This document shows, in pieces, positions 1-8,130 of a stretch of 64,000 bases of DNA. Source of the stretch: Desulfurivibrionaceae bacterium. GTDB lineage: Bacteria > Desulfobacterota > Desulfobulbia > Desulfobulbales > VMSU01. Location: positions 1 through 64,000 of the forward strand of contig JAQYVV010000013.1 in assembly GCA_030145275.1 (NCBI GenBank). Direction: 5' to 3'. The notes below the pieces were generated by a model. That model was not told the DNA's origin, ran no database searches, and saw nothing but the letters and a program-made list of their open reading frames with translations. Position numbers and translations under genes: made by a program. The first letter of the stretch is position 1. Every line of letters begins with the position of its first letter.

Positions 1-72
1 TACAGGGGAGCCAGCCTCGGCCTGCTTCAGAATATTCAATATCTGACTGTCGCTATATCGTGATTTTTTCAT
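1..72 (-). CDS. IS3-family transposase OrfA, N-terminal fragment at the window edge
   Basis: The minus strand from the ATG at 70-72 reads MKKSRYSDSQILNILKQAEA and continues off the window. This is the typical opening of IS3-family OrfA proteins, the helix-turn-helix DNA-binding half of the transposase. A strong Shine-Dalgarno (GGAGGAG) lies about 7 bases upstream of the ATG. Only 24 codons are visible, so whether the element is intact cannot be judged. The family call rests on the conserved start motif alone. Confidence 0.75.
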   Translation of the reverse strand, partial: MKKSRYSDSQILNILKQAEAGSPV

Positions 73-149
73 CTAGAATCTCCTCCTATTTTATTACGAG
101 AAAATTCTACTTTTGAACACCACTATTTATTGGGGGGATTACCATACCA
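73..149 (-). mobile_element. Probable terminal region of the IS3-family element
   Basis: The stretch between the orfA start and position 149 is the expected leader and inverted-repeat end of the element. Read on the minus strand it begins TGGTATGGTAATCCCCCC, and IS3-family elements end in TG...CA. The exact boundary is inferred, because the opposite end is outside the window. Confidence 0.45.
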
Positions 150-603
150 CTCCATGTGCTCAATAAACTTATTTCTAATTCTGCTACTCATAAATACCTC
201 CGTGGTATTAAGTGAATAAAAATGAAAATACTAATTCTTATCGACCAAAAAGGTGTATTTATTAGAGTAATTTGAAAAGTCAGTTCTTAACGGATAATTG
301 AGAGAAATAAATATGGAAAGGTGAACTCCAGAAGTTGTCCGCGCAGCGGTTAAGTTCCCCCAAACAATATTTCAGGTTGTAGCCAACTTATCTATGCTGA
401 TCTTGTTAAAATCGGTTACCCTTGGCTTGGAGGTGAGGGTGTTTCCTAAAGAGTTCGCCTCTGATTCAGATAAACAAAATAAAGACTGCCAGTTTTCAAA
501 TCACAGGAATTTCCCAATTCACCCCAGGTTGAGGTTGTCTTACGCTTATCTGTTTTTTGTGACAGGATCAGGATTCCCGGTATAAGGCACCAAAAAGATT
601 ATG
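150..603. other. Intergenic stretch with no supported gene
   Basis: This 450-base stretch lies between the IS end and hipA. A 63-codon open frame at 394-585 has no recognisable domain and no good ribosome binding site. I see no RNA gene here. It is probably inactive flanking DNA of the mobile element. Confidence 0.5.
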
Positions 604-1857
604 TTACAGCCCTTCAAAAACATAGGGATTCAAGAATTGCCTGCCCCAAAATAGGTTGCGATCTGTCTTGCTTAATTGGGCCTCGTCACAAACGGAATCC
701 CATTTCACTTCAATAACTTGTTTTTGATTTTCGATAATCGCAAGCGCTTCTTCTCGTGACAATAAAAAAATATGGGCCGCATCAATGCAGCTTGAGATTT
801 TGCTCATACGATTATTTCCGGAAATTAGCATAGCCTGAGAGGCCTCGTTACCCGCTCTACTTTGTGGGCATATATCATAAGCCGGGGTAAGAGAAAGCAT
901 TTTCCCGTCCCCAAAAGCTGCATGGTTCCGGGCATGATCATCATTGTTGCCACTCAATATATTGAAGACAAGTCGAGAAAACAGTTCCCTAAGTGTTGAG
1001 GAAGCATGGTTAAATTTGTGCCGGATAATCTCAGCCAGATCTTCATAGCTGGCATAACGTGCCATCAACTCATCCAGACCAAAAAGCGTTAGTGCCGAAA
1101 GCATGCTTTTGCGTTGCCAACCTTGAGACGTGTATTTGCGATCAAACCGCTCAATTAACAAAACATCCTTGTGAGAGGATTGTGTAAGGGACACGGGTGC
1201 AACATTCAAGCCCACCAGTTGAGCCAAGCGCATAGCGACATACTCAGCTTTTACAATACTGTACAGATCAGAGCTTAGCGAAAATTTAGCGATATATTTT
1301 TTATTGTCATTTTCAATCAAAGCTTTTGGGCGTGCTCCCCCAATAGAACTACCATGGTGAAGTGCCTGATCTAATTCTGGAGTTAGCGGAATACCTTCGA
1401 TAACACGTTCGGCAGATTCCAATAGTTCGTCCAAAGTCACATTCACCGACAATCGTGGTACGTATTCAGTTGCTGATAGCTGAAAATCCAAAGCCCCGAT
1501 ACGATCAGATCCGGATTCCAACAGATACGTCAGCTCATTGAGTTGAGCAGTATCTGCGTCAATACCTTTACTGCCGAGTTTTGTGTTGATCAAAACACGC
1601 CGACCCCACGCATCTGGTGCGGCGTCCCTGATACAACTTGGCATACTTAAACCACTTAACAACGGTAGTGCACCGGAACGTAATGGTAGTTCAACTTCAT
1701 AAAGAGAGATAGCGTTACTACGTTCCAGATAGCTTTTTCCGTAATTGAAAATCAAATAATTATCCTCAGCGGTTAGCTTTCCAGCAACAACGGGCTCTGT
1801 CTCATTGGGGAGCCAGATCCAAACAAAGGCTTCAGTATATTCTTTGTTAGAAGTCAT
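604..1857 (-). CDS. hipA: HipA-family serine/threonine kinase toxin
   Basis: HipA kinases are the toxins of type II hipBA modules. In E. coli the target is glutamyl-tRNA synthetase, and phosphorylation causes growth arrest and persistence. This 417-residue protein has the HipA N-terminal domain, then the glycine-rich GSSIGGARPKAL motif (residues 169-180) with the autophosphorylated serine. The catalytic NNDDHARNH loop is at 304-312 and the metal-binding YDIC motif at about 327-330. Length matches the family (about 440 in E. coli). It overlaps hipB by 11 bases, so the two are translationally coupled with the antitoxin first. No key residue is missing, so the toxin is probably active. The target in this organism is unknown. 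Confidence 0.93.
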   Translation of the reverse strand: MTSNKEYTEAFVWIWLPNETEPVVAGKLTAEDNYLIFNYGKSYLERSNAISLYEVELPLRSGALPLLSGLSMPSCIRDAAPDAWGRRVLINTKLGSKGIDADTAQLNELTYLLESGSDRIGALDFQLSATEYVPRLSVNVTLDELLESAERVIEGIPLTPELDQALHHGSSIGGARPKALIENDNKKYIAKFSLSSDLYSIVKAEYVAMRLAQLVGLNVAPVSLTQSSHKDVLLIERFDRKYTSQGWQRKSMLSALTLFGLDELMARYASYEDLAEIIRHKFNHASSTLRELFSRLVFNILSGNNDDHARNHAAFGDGKMLSLTPAYDICPQSRAGNEASQAMLISGNNRMSKISSCIDAAHIFLLSREEALAIIENQKQVIEVKWDSVCDEAQLSKTDRNLFWGRQFLNPYVFEGL

Positions 1858-2179
1858 CGTCTACCACCTTCCTCCTTTTGCGAATAGCCTTGGGAAGTAA
1901 GGCAATTTTGTCACTGGTCATATCAAGGTGCATTGCCAATGATGCTTTTTCGGTATCAAATAACTTTACACCAGCAAGCATGGCTACCTCGAAAACAAGC
2001 CCAATAGCGCAAGTCAAATTACCTTTTTCAATTTTCTGAAGTGTCGCCCTTGATATACCTGCACGGTCTGCCAGTTCATGCTCAGTCCATTTCCGCTGTT
2101 TGCGCCCAAGCTTTATTTGCTTACCAAGCAAAATAGTTGCTTCGATGCTGTATCTGGAATAAGTTCTTGCTTTAGTCAT
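1847..2179 (-). CDS. hipB: HipB-like antitoxin, XRE-family repressor
   Basis: This is the antitoxin and autorepressor partner of HipA. It is 110 residues long with one XRE helix-turn-helix at about residues 18-75 (LADRAGISRATLQKIEKG) and a basic C-terminal tail (KAIRKRRK). HipB dimers normally bind operator palindromes at their own promoter and bind HipA, which neutralises it. The gene comes first in the operon. A palindromic operator candidate lies 54-71 bases upstream of its ATG. Confidence 0.88.
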   Translation of the reverse strand: MTKARTYSRYSIEATILLGKQIKLGRKQRKWTEHELADRAGISRATLQKIEKGNLTCAIGLVFEVAMLAGVKLFDTEKASLAMHLDMTSDKIALLPKAIRKRRKVVDDDF

Positions 2180-2232
2180 TATTACCGCTCACCCTTGTAA
2201 ATGATTGCCACAGTAGTCATTTTGCTGCAATA

Positions 2233-2279
2233 TGACTATTATAATGGTCAATATACCTAGGGGTGATCGTATTTGTCAA
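2233..2279 (-). promoter_or_regulatory. hipBA promoter with palindromic operator
   Basis: Read on the minus strand, a -35 box TTGACA (2274-2279) and a -10 like TATATT (2250-2255) are separated by 18 bases. Directly downstream is an 18-base near-palindrome at 2233-2250 (TGACTATTATAATGGTCA, one mismatched pair). It overlaps the expected start of transcription. A second inverted pair, AGTCAT and ATGACT, flanks it on the hipB side. This is the expected layout for HipB autorepression. It is inferred from sequence only. Confidence 0.6.
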
Positions 2280-2414
2280 GAAAAAGTAACTCAGAGAGTT
2301 GAAACTTGTGTGGCAGGCCATTCAAAAGCATACGACTTAATTTCAGTAGCAAGAAAAGAATTAAGGGATTATTTTGATTTCTAGTCTGTTTAGTAGCACC
2401 TACTTTTAGCCATT

Positions 2415-2489
2415 TTCGGAGTCTTCGTTTGCCTGGCTTTCTCGAATAGCATTAGTATGCTGAAGTCCCCGGTAAGCGAAGACTTCGAA
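2415..2489. repeat. Dispersed palindromic repeat, also found at 36637-36720
   Basis: An imperfect hairpin: TCGGAGTCTTCGTTTGCC on the left pairs with GGTAAGCGAAGACTTCGA on the right, around a centre containing AGCATTAGTATGCT. The same centre and right arm recur in reverse orientation upstream of ligA. It lies in the 350-base space between hipB and the receiver-kinase gene, which holds nothing else recognisable apart from the hip promoter. Confidence 0.7.
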
Positions 2490-2530
2490 TGTAAAAATAA
2501 GCTCGACCACCGCTGGAGGATCCACCCACT

Positions 2531-3667
2531 TTGAAAACAATCGAGAGTAAAAAAAATTTTAAGATCCTTGTTGTTGATGATGATGATGCGCTTCGTGGGC
2601 TGATTGCAAACTGGGTGACCTCAATGGGGCATCACTGTGAAACTGTTGAAGACGGCCAAAAGGCAGTTGACTATCTCAGTAATACATCCTGTGATCTGGT
2701 GCTTACTGACATGATTATGCCCAATATGGATGGTATGCAGTTATTGAAGCACATCAAGGAAAAACACACGGACATAAGTGTTATTGTACTTACTGGATAT
2801 AGCAACGAGTATTCATATGTTGATGTTGTTCAAGCTGGGGCTGCAGATTTTATTACAAAACCTTTCATGAGAGACGAGTTTTCAGCAAAACTTGATCGTG
2901 TGCTCAAGGAAAGACGTCTTCTGGAAGAACTGAGAGAATCAAAAAATAAAGCTGAAGCTAGCAGCAAAGCCAAGACAGCCTTTTTGAATGTGATCAGCCA
3001 CGAGCTCAAGACCCCGATGAACGGCATTATAGGATTCACCCAGCTATTAAGTGAGGCTGAATTGCCGCCTGACAAAAAAAAATACGTCAAAATGGTGTCA
3101 ATTTCAGCGGACCGTCTTATGAAATTTATCAGCCAGATTCTTGATTTTTCTACCATAGAATCAGGCAAGAACGACATGAAAATCTGCCACTTTCATTTGG
3201 GTAATGTATTTGAGGAAATTTTTATCACAGCTAAGCCAAAATCAGAAAAAAAAGGGATAGTATTGAATCTTGAGATAGCTGAGGTGTTATCGGGAAAACT
3301 ACTGTTCGGGGACCAGTTGGTCTTGGTACAAATCCTTTATAACCTGATCGATAACGCAATAAAGTTCACCGATTACGGCTCAATAGAAATAAAAGTAAAG
3401 AAAGTAAAAGAGCTTTGTAAGGATACTATTGAGTTGCAATTTTCAATTAAAGACTCGGGCTGCGGTATAGATCCAGAAAAACAGGGCGCTATTTTCGACC
3501 CCTTCACCCAGGCTGAAGAATACATGACCAGAAAACATGAAGGCGCTGGGCTTGGATTGGCAATTTGTGCAAAGCTGGTGAGTATGGTGAGCGGTAAAAT
3601 CTGGTTGGAAAGCAGCTTGGGTGAAGGATCAACTTTTTACTTTACCGCAAAAATGAAGGTGGCTTAA
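2531..3667 (+). CDS. Hybrid response regulator/histidine kinase (REC-HisKA-HATPase)
   Basis: This is a cytoplasmic signalling protein of 378 residues with an inverted hybrid layout. An N-terminal receiver domain (residues 11-125, phospho-acceptor D60, switch lysine K110) is followed by a short coiled linker. Then come a HisKA dimerisation domain with the H-box SHELKTP (H157) and a HATPase domain with the N-box DNAIKF (N275), DSGCGI and GAGLGLAI. There is no membrane segment, so it probably receives phosphate from another kinase. The start is a TTG with a GGAGGA site about 11 bases upstream. No partner regulator is adjacent, and its signal is unknown. Confidence 0.9.
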   Translation: MKTIESKKNFKILVVDDDDALRGLIANWVTSMGHHCETVEDGQKAVDYLSNTSCDLVLTDMIMPNMDGMQLLKHIKEKHTDISVIVLTGYSNEYSYVDVVQAGAADFITKPFMRDEFSAKLDRVLKERRLLEELRESKNKAEASSKAKTAFLNVISHELKTPMNGIIGFTQLLSEAELPPDKKKYVKMVSISADRLMKFISQILDFSTIESGKNDMKICHFHLGNVFEEIFITAKPKSEKKGIVLNLEIAEVLSGKLLFGDQLVLVQILYNLIDNAIKFTDYGSIEIKVKKVKELCKDTIELQFSIKDSGCGIDPEKQGAIFDPFTQAEEYMTRKHEGAGLGLAICAKLVSMVSGKIWLESSLGEGSTFYFTAKMKVA

Positions 3668-3701
3668 CGAAAAATGAAAAAGGGCCTCCTTAGACAGTTC
3701 T

Positions 3702-3720
3702 CCCCCCCCCAAAAAAAAAA
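3702..3720. repeat. C9-A10 homopolymer pair
   Basis: Nine C are followed by ten A in the space after the hybrid kinase. An almost identical C9-A9 tract occurs at 45211-45228 in another intergenic space. Such tracts are prone to slippage. They are outside coding sequence, so no phase-variable gene is implied. Confidence 0.6.
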
Positions 3721-3823
3721 GAAACAAGGTAATGGGAAGTTAGTCAATCCCAGCCTGGAGTCTTTTGGCCTGCGCAATGGTATCAGGCAAAAGCACAAAA
3801 AAATTGGCACGTTACTTAAGTAA

Positions 3824-6028
3824 TCAACCTATGATCTGACCGATTACCTTGGAGAGGTCATTTAACCGATACGGTTTCCCAATTGCTGTGCAGAAACCAT
3901 AATCTTTGGGGTTCGCCATGATTGGGTCATTAGAATAACCACTGGAGACAATGACTTTTGCCTTTGGATCTATGTTGATAATTTCTTGTACCGCTTCTTT
4001 TCCGCCCATCCCCCCTGGTATAGTTAAATCCATGAGAACTAGGTCAAACTTTCTATTGGTGATGGATTCCTGGTAAAGTTTTATGGCTTCTTCTCCATTC
4101 GCTGAAAGCTCAACCTCATGCCCTAAGAGTGTCAGCATCTCTTTGGTTATGGTTCTCACCATTTCCTCGTCATCCATTATTAGAATTTTAGCTTGAGAGG
4201 GGGACTTGTTTTCGGCTAATGATTCCTTTGATTCCTCTTGCGTCTGCTTTGTTGATGCCGGGAGATAAATAGTAAAAGTGGTGCCGACACCCAGAGTAGA
4301 TTTTACCGAGATGGAGCCACCATGCTTATGGATTATAGATTGAGATATTGCCAGGCCAAGGCCGCTCCCTCCCTGTTTTGTAGAGAAGTATGGGTCGAAA
4401 ATCTTTTCGATTACTTTGGGTGGGATACCTACGCCGTTGTCTTCAATACATATTTTTAGGCCACTCCCTTTTGCCTGTAAAGGAAAATGCTGTTTTGTAA
4501 CAGTGGGCAAATTCTCACAACTCACTTTGATAATGCCGCCTTCAGGCATAGCCTGGTTGGCATTCATAACAATATTTTGGATGACCTGGCTTATTTGTCC
4601 TTTGTCAATATTGGCGGGCCATAAATCATCAGGGATATCAAATCTGCAGGCAACGGTATCACCGTGAAGAACAAAATTAGCTGAGTCTCTGATTACAATC
4701 TCAAGGGAAGATACTTGTTTGACAGGTTCACCACCCTTGGCAAAGGTTAGCAATTGTTGAGTGAGATCTTTGGCCCTCACCGAAGCCTTTTCAGCCTCTG
4801 TTAACAGACTTTTCGTTCTATCTTTCAAGTCTGCATCAAACAAGGCCAGGTTAATGTTTCCTAATATTGCTGCCAAGATATTGTTGAAATCATGGGCAAT
4901 CCCCCCAGCAAGGACACCTACTGACTCCAGTTTTCTCGCCTTGATAAGTTCTTTTTCGGTGCGCTGTTGCTCTGTTATATCTCTAAACACAAGAACAACG
5001 CCAATAACAACGCTATCTTTGTCCCTTATGGGGGCAGCACTGTCAGCTATAGCCAATTCTTGGCCATCTCTGGATATTAATAACGTATGATTTATCAAAC
5101 CAACAATTTGACCGGATTTAATCACCTTTTCAACCGGGCTTTCACAAATATCTCTGCTCAATTCGTTGATAACATGAAAAACTTCTTGAAGAGGCTGGCC
5201 GATAGCCTCTTTCTGACTCCATCCGGTTAAAGTTTCAGATGCTTGATTCATAAGCACAACTGAACCGGCAACGTCTGTGGTGATGACACCGTCTCCAATG
5301 GAGCGAAGGGTAACCGTGAGTAGTTCTTTCTCCGCGGCAAGAAGATTCTCAGTGGCTTCTCGTTGTATAATCTCTTCGCTTAGGGACAGATTTTTTTCAT
5401 AGAGCTCCTGGGTTCGCTGCTTGACTTTATCGTCTAAAAATTGGTTAGCTCTTTCCAGGTTATGTTCAGCTTGATATCGTTTGGAAATTTCTTCCTCCAA
5501 AGGTTTAATTGCCAGCCGGCGAAAAACGATCCAGAGAGCAAATCCCAGAAAAAATACAATAAGAATAGAGGTAACTATTAGAATATTTCGTGTTTTTGAT
5601 AAAATTTTCTCGACTTCAGAATAATCCTTGCTCATGGATAAGGTGAGTAAGTGTTGGTTTTGGTGGGAGACTTTTTTTTCTATTGAAATTTGAAAAGGAT
5701 TTGCTGGTTCACGCTGAAAACTACTGAGGCTGTGACCTTTGGGAGTTGTTGCCTCAAGCTTGATGACGTTTTGGTGAGTGCTCGCCCATGTTTGGATAAA
5801 CTGATGAACATCTGCGAACTGATATTTCAATAATGGCTCCACCATAAATGCAGCCGCTTCTTCCAACTCATAAACAGAGTTGGCCTCAAAATTTTTGAGA
5901 TATTCTGTGCGTTGGAATTTAAGCAGAAGAACATTGGTGAGAGCAAGAAAAATGAGGAGCAGGGCTGCCATGCCGACGATGGCCTTTCTATATCCTGAAA
6001 TATTTTTAGAATTGCCGGAGCCTTTCAT
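3824..6028 (-). CDS. Membrane hybrid histidine kinase (PAS-HisKA-HATPase-REC)
   Basis: A 734-residue inner-membrane sensor kinase. It has two predicted membrane helices (about 14-36 and 148-170) bounding a ~110-residue periplasmic domain, then a coiled coil and a PAS domain (about 235-355). The HisKA H-box is GGIAHDFNN (H379). The HATPase domain has an N-box around N489, DNGVGI and GSGLGLAI. A C-terminal receiver has phospho-acceptor D667 and lysine K718. Its ATG overlaps the stop of the upstream PhnD-type gene (ATGA), so the two are translationally coupled. Related sensor systems use a periplasmic binding protein as ligand detector, so the kinase probably reads out that protein. That pairing is an inference from context. 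Confidence 0.9.
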   Translation of the reverse strand: MKGSGNSKNISGYRKAIVGMAALLLIFLALTNVLLLKFQRTEYLKNFEANSVYELEEAAAFMVEPLLKYQFADVHQFIQTWASTHQNVIKLEATTPKGHSLSSFQREPANPFQISIEKKVSHQNQHLLTLSMSKDYSEVEKILSKTRNILIVTSILIVFFLGFALWIVFRRLAIKPLEEEISKRYQAEHNLERANQFLDDKVKQRTQELYEKNLSLSEEIIQREATENLLAAEKELLTVTLRSIGDGVITTDVAGSVVLMNQASETLTGWSQKEAIGQPLQEVFHVINELSRDICESPVEKVIKSGQIVGLINHTLLISRDGQELAIADSAAPIRDKDSVVIGVVLVFRDITEQQRTEKELIKARKLESVGVLAGGIAHDFNNILAAILGNINLALFDADLKDRTKSLLTEAEKASVRAKDLTQQLLTFAKGGEPVKQVSSLEIVIRDSANFVLHGDTVACRFDIPDDLWPANIDKGQISQVIQNIVMNANQAMPEGGIIKVSCENLPTVTKQHFPLQAKGSGLKICIEDNGVGIPPKVIEKIFDPYFSTKQGGSGLGLAISQSIIHKHGGSISVKSTLGVGTTFTIYLPASTKQTQEESKESLAENKSPSQAKILIMDDEEMVRTITKEMLTLLGHEVELSANGEEAIKLYQESITNRKFDLVLMDLTIPGGMGGKEAVQEIINIDPKAKVIVSSGYSNDPIMANPKDYGFCTAIGKPYRLNDLSKVIGQIIG

Positions 6029-6858
6029 ATATCAAGAGATTTTATAACGTCTCGAAGCGTATCATAGTCTTTATCGGCGGCCGGCAAAAGATTAGTGACG
6101 CCTGCTTTTATAGATTTTAAAATGGTTTCTTTGTTAGGGCTTTTTTCGATACCGACAAGGTGGGAGCGTATTTGCGCGATAAGCTCAAGGGGGAGGTTGG
6201 AGCGGGTCACAAATAAATGTTCCGGGACCGGTTGACTTTTGGCAACCATTGTAAGTCCTTTATCTTCAAACTCATGGAAAATTTCTTCTTTAACGGCACC
6301 TGCGTCAAAGTAGCCTCCTAGCACGGCAAGGGCAACGTTTTGGTGAGAATTTAAAAAATCGTGCCTTTGTAGTGAGGTGAGGGTGATACCAGCATTTAAC
6401 AACATCCCTCGTGGCACAATATGACTCATGGTTGAACTTGGGTCGCCAAACGCAAAGCTTTTACCGGCTAGATCCCCTATTACATTAATGCCTGAATCTT
6501 TGCGGGCAATGATCATTCCATAGAAAAATGGGCTTCCCTTCACCTCCAGTTTTGCAAGCAGAGGCTTGGGGCCGTATTGATTCTTCATGCGAATATAAGG
6601 AATTGGCCCTAAATAGGCTATGTCGGCCTGATCCCGACCGATGAAATCTAAATGGGCCTGGTAGTTTGGCTGAATTCGGATGTATACGGTACGGTTAAGC
6701 TTTTCACTGAGATATGCCGTCAACGGCGCGAATCGTTTGGTAAGTTCAGTTGCAGGAAGGTACGGATGTATCCATAAGGTGAGATTTTCTGAGGCCGAAG
6801 ATCCAATGGGGCGTATGAGAAAGAGGGTGAAAAATATTAGGTAAAAAATTATTCTCAT
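6025..6858 (-). CDS. PhnD-type periplasmic substrate-binding protein
   Basis: A 277-residue exported protein with a hydrophobic N-terminal signal (FYLIFFTLFLI). It has the phosphate/phosphite/phosphonate-binding (PhnD/SsuA-like) fold, recognisable from LTLWIHPYLPATEL near the N-terminus, DIAYLGPIPYI, and GKSFAFGDPSSTMSH in the middle. Members bind small oxyanions or organophosphonates in the periplasm. No ABC permease or ATPase gene is next to it. Instead its stop overlaps the start of a membrane hybrid kinase. This suggests a role in signalling, with the protein delivering a ligand state to the kinase, and not in transport. The ligand cannot be told from sequence. Confidence 0.82.
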   Translation of the reverse strand: MRIIFYLIFFTLFLIRPIGSSASENLTLWIHPYLPATELTKRFAPLTAYLSEKLNRTVYIRIQPNYQAHLDFIGRDQADIAYLGPIPYIRMKNQYGPKPLLAKLEVKGSPFFYGMIIARKDSGINVIGDLAGKSFAFGDPSSTMSHIVPRGMLLNAGITLTSLQRHDFLNSHQNVALAVLGGYFDAGAVKEEIFHEFEDKGLTMVAKSQPVPEHLFVTRSNLPLELIAQIRSHLVGIEKSPNKETILKSIKAGVTNLLPAADKDYDTLRDVIKSLDI

Positions 6859-7012
6859 TTAGATCATCCAGTGATACGCATACTTAATAGTTTACATGTG
6901 AACATGGAAATAATGCTTTAATATAGAACTTTTTACACAAAATCGGCAAAAAAGTCAATTTGTGATGGCGTCATAATATGATTTGTCCTGGCTCTTTCCT
7001 GGTAGTGTAGGG

Positions 7013-7166
7013 TTGATGGCGTCGTAAAAAGTCCGATCTACTGCGTTGGAGCAATTTTTCAGGCACTCGGCATACCACATGTATGGCCTTGCACCTGAAA
7101 AATCACTACGCCTTGTATATCAAACTTTTTACTTAGCCATCTCGATACTTTTTACGAGTACATTAA
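7013..7166. repeat. 154-bp palindromic element with terminal inverted repeats (MITE/REP-like)
   Basis: The ends are inverted copies of one another: GATGGCGTCGTAAAAAGT at 7015-7032 against the complement of ACTTTTTACGAGTACATT at 7147-7164. The whole element folds as an imperfect hairpin. Inner arms are TTTTTCAGG and CCTGAAAAA, and the centre is GGCATACCACATGTATGGCC. It occupies much of the 500-base space between the PhnD-type gene and the gene at 7364. I believe similar elements are common in Desulfobacterota genomes, but I cannot search here. No coding capacity is present, so any movement would depend on a transposase supplied elsewhere. Confidence 0.75.
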
Positions 7167-7363
7167 GGTAATGTGTGGGCACTCTTCTCTATTGTCAAGA
7201 GTTGTGCTTGCATCAGTTTGAAAAATTCATCTTCTGGCAAATTCTTCCAATAATAACTTTACATTTAAGACTCCTTTTGTCATTTATGTTTAATTAAGCA
7301 GAATTTGCGCAAAAGAAACTATGCTTTTAATTCAGGCAAGAAATAAATTTGGAGGTAATTATT

Positions 7364-7921
7364 TTGGATAAAAATACATGTGAGCTTTTCAGTAGCGGTC
7401 TAAAGGGAGCAGAGTCTTTCTTTGGTGAAATGGCTGAAAAATTAGGGGTAAAGGAGACTGTTTTTACTTTTGATGGTCACAATATCGCCAGGAGTCAGGC
7501 CCAAAATGTTATTGTTCTCAGCGAAGAGGAGTTGAAACGCGGTGACATAAGTATGGAGATTATTTCCACAATGATGAACCGAACCTATTACGGGGCTAAA
7601 AAAATTAGAAAAGTTCTTCAGACTCTTTTTCATGTCGTCAACAAGGGGCATCAGGTCTTTGTTGTTGGGACAATATTGGATGATGCCACTGTAAAAGGTG
7701 GAACAGGGTGGGCGGCAGAGCTTGCTAAGCTGTTCAACCGACCTTTGAGTGTGTTTGATCAGGCGGAAGGAAAATGGTTTTCCTGGCAAGAGGGTGCTTG
7801 GCAGGAAAACAGCCCTAAAATTGAGTTTAATAGCTTTGTTGGTTCGGGAACCCGAAATCTAACGGATTCTGGCCGTAAGGCTATTGAAGACCTTATGAAT
7901 GAGGCGTTTTCCGTAAACTAG
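7364..7921 (+). CDS. Conserved hypothetical protein, SLOG/Rossmann-like
   Basis: The product is 185 residues long with no signal peptide or membrane helix. A GGAGGT ribosome site at 7351-7356 sits 7 bases before a TTG at 7364. That start is preferred to the upstream TTG at 7349, which the site would overlap. The C-terminal half contains GGTGWAAELAK, FDQ and W at spaced positions, then VGSGTRNL. This pattern resembles the nucleotide-binding SLOG superfamily (YpsA/lysine-decarboxylase-like Rossmann folds). The function is unknown and the fold assignment is tentative. The gene is followed by a weak terminator-like hairpin. Confidence 0.65.
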   Translation: MDKNTCELFSSGLKGAESFFGEMAEKLGVKETVFTFDGHNIARSQAQNVIVLSEEELKRGDISMEIISTMMNRTYYGAKKIRKVLQTLFHVVNKGHQVFVVGTILDDATVKGGTGWAAELAKLFNRPLSVFDQAEGKWFSWQEGAWQENSPKIEFNSFVGSGTRNLTDSGRKAIEDLMNEAFSVN

Positions 7922-8013
7922 GCTGGTTTACGGCAGTTTACGTTGCACCATACTGGCTCTTTTTTATTGACATAGTACAAAGCAGCATGTATATATCGCT
8001 GTTTTCAAGTTAT

Positions 8014-8047
8014 AAACGGTTCTCTTTGTTGCGGGCCGTTTTTTTTT
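8014..8047 (+). terminator. Weak rho-independent terminator candidate
   Basis: AAACGG at 8014-8019 pairs with CCGTTT at 8036-8041 around a 16-base loop, followed by a run of T. The stem is only 6 bp. The position after the 7364 gene and before the EF-G gene fits a terminator. Confidence 0.4.
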
Positions 8048-8130
8048 ATGTGCCTCTTGGTTGTATCTAATTGGAGGCAAAGATGAAGAACGCCTGATTT
8101 GGGCCCATTATTGTTGTAAGGATTGGAAAG

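Noticed and set aside
394-585. 63-codon frame near the IS3 fragment
   Set aside because: It has no domain, no ribosome site and odd composition. A chance frame.
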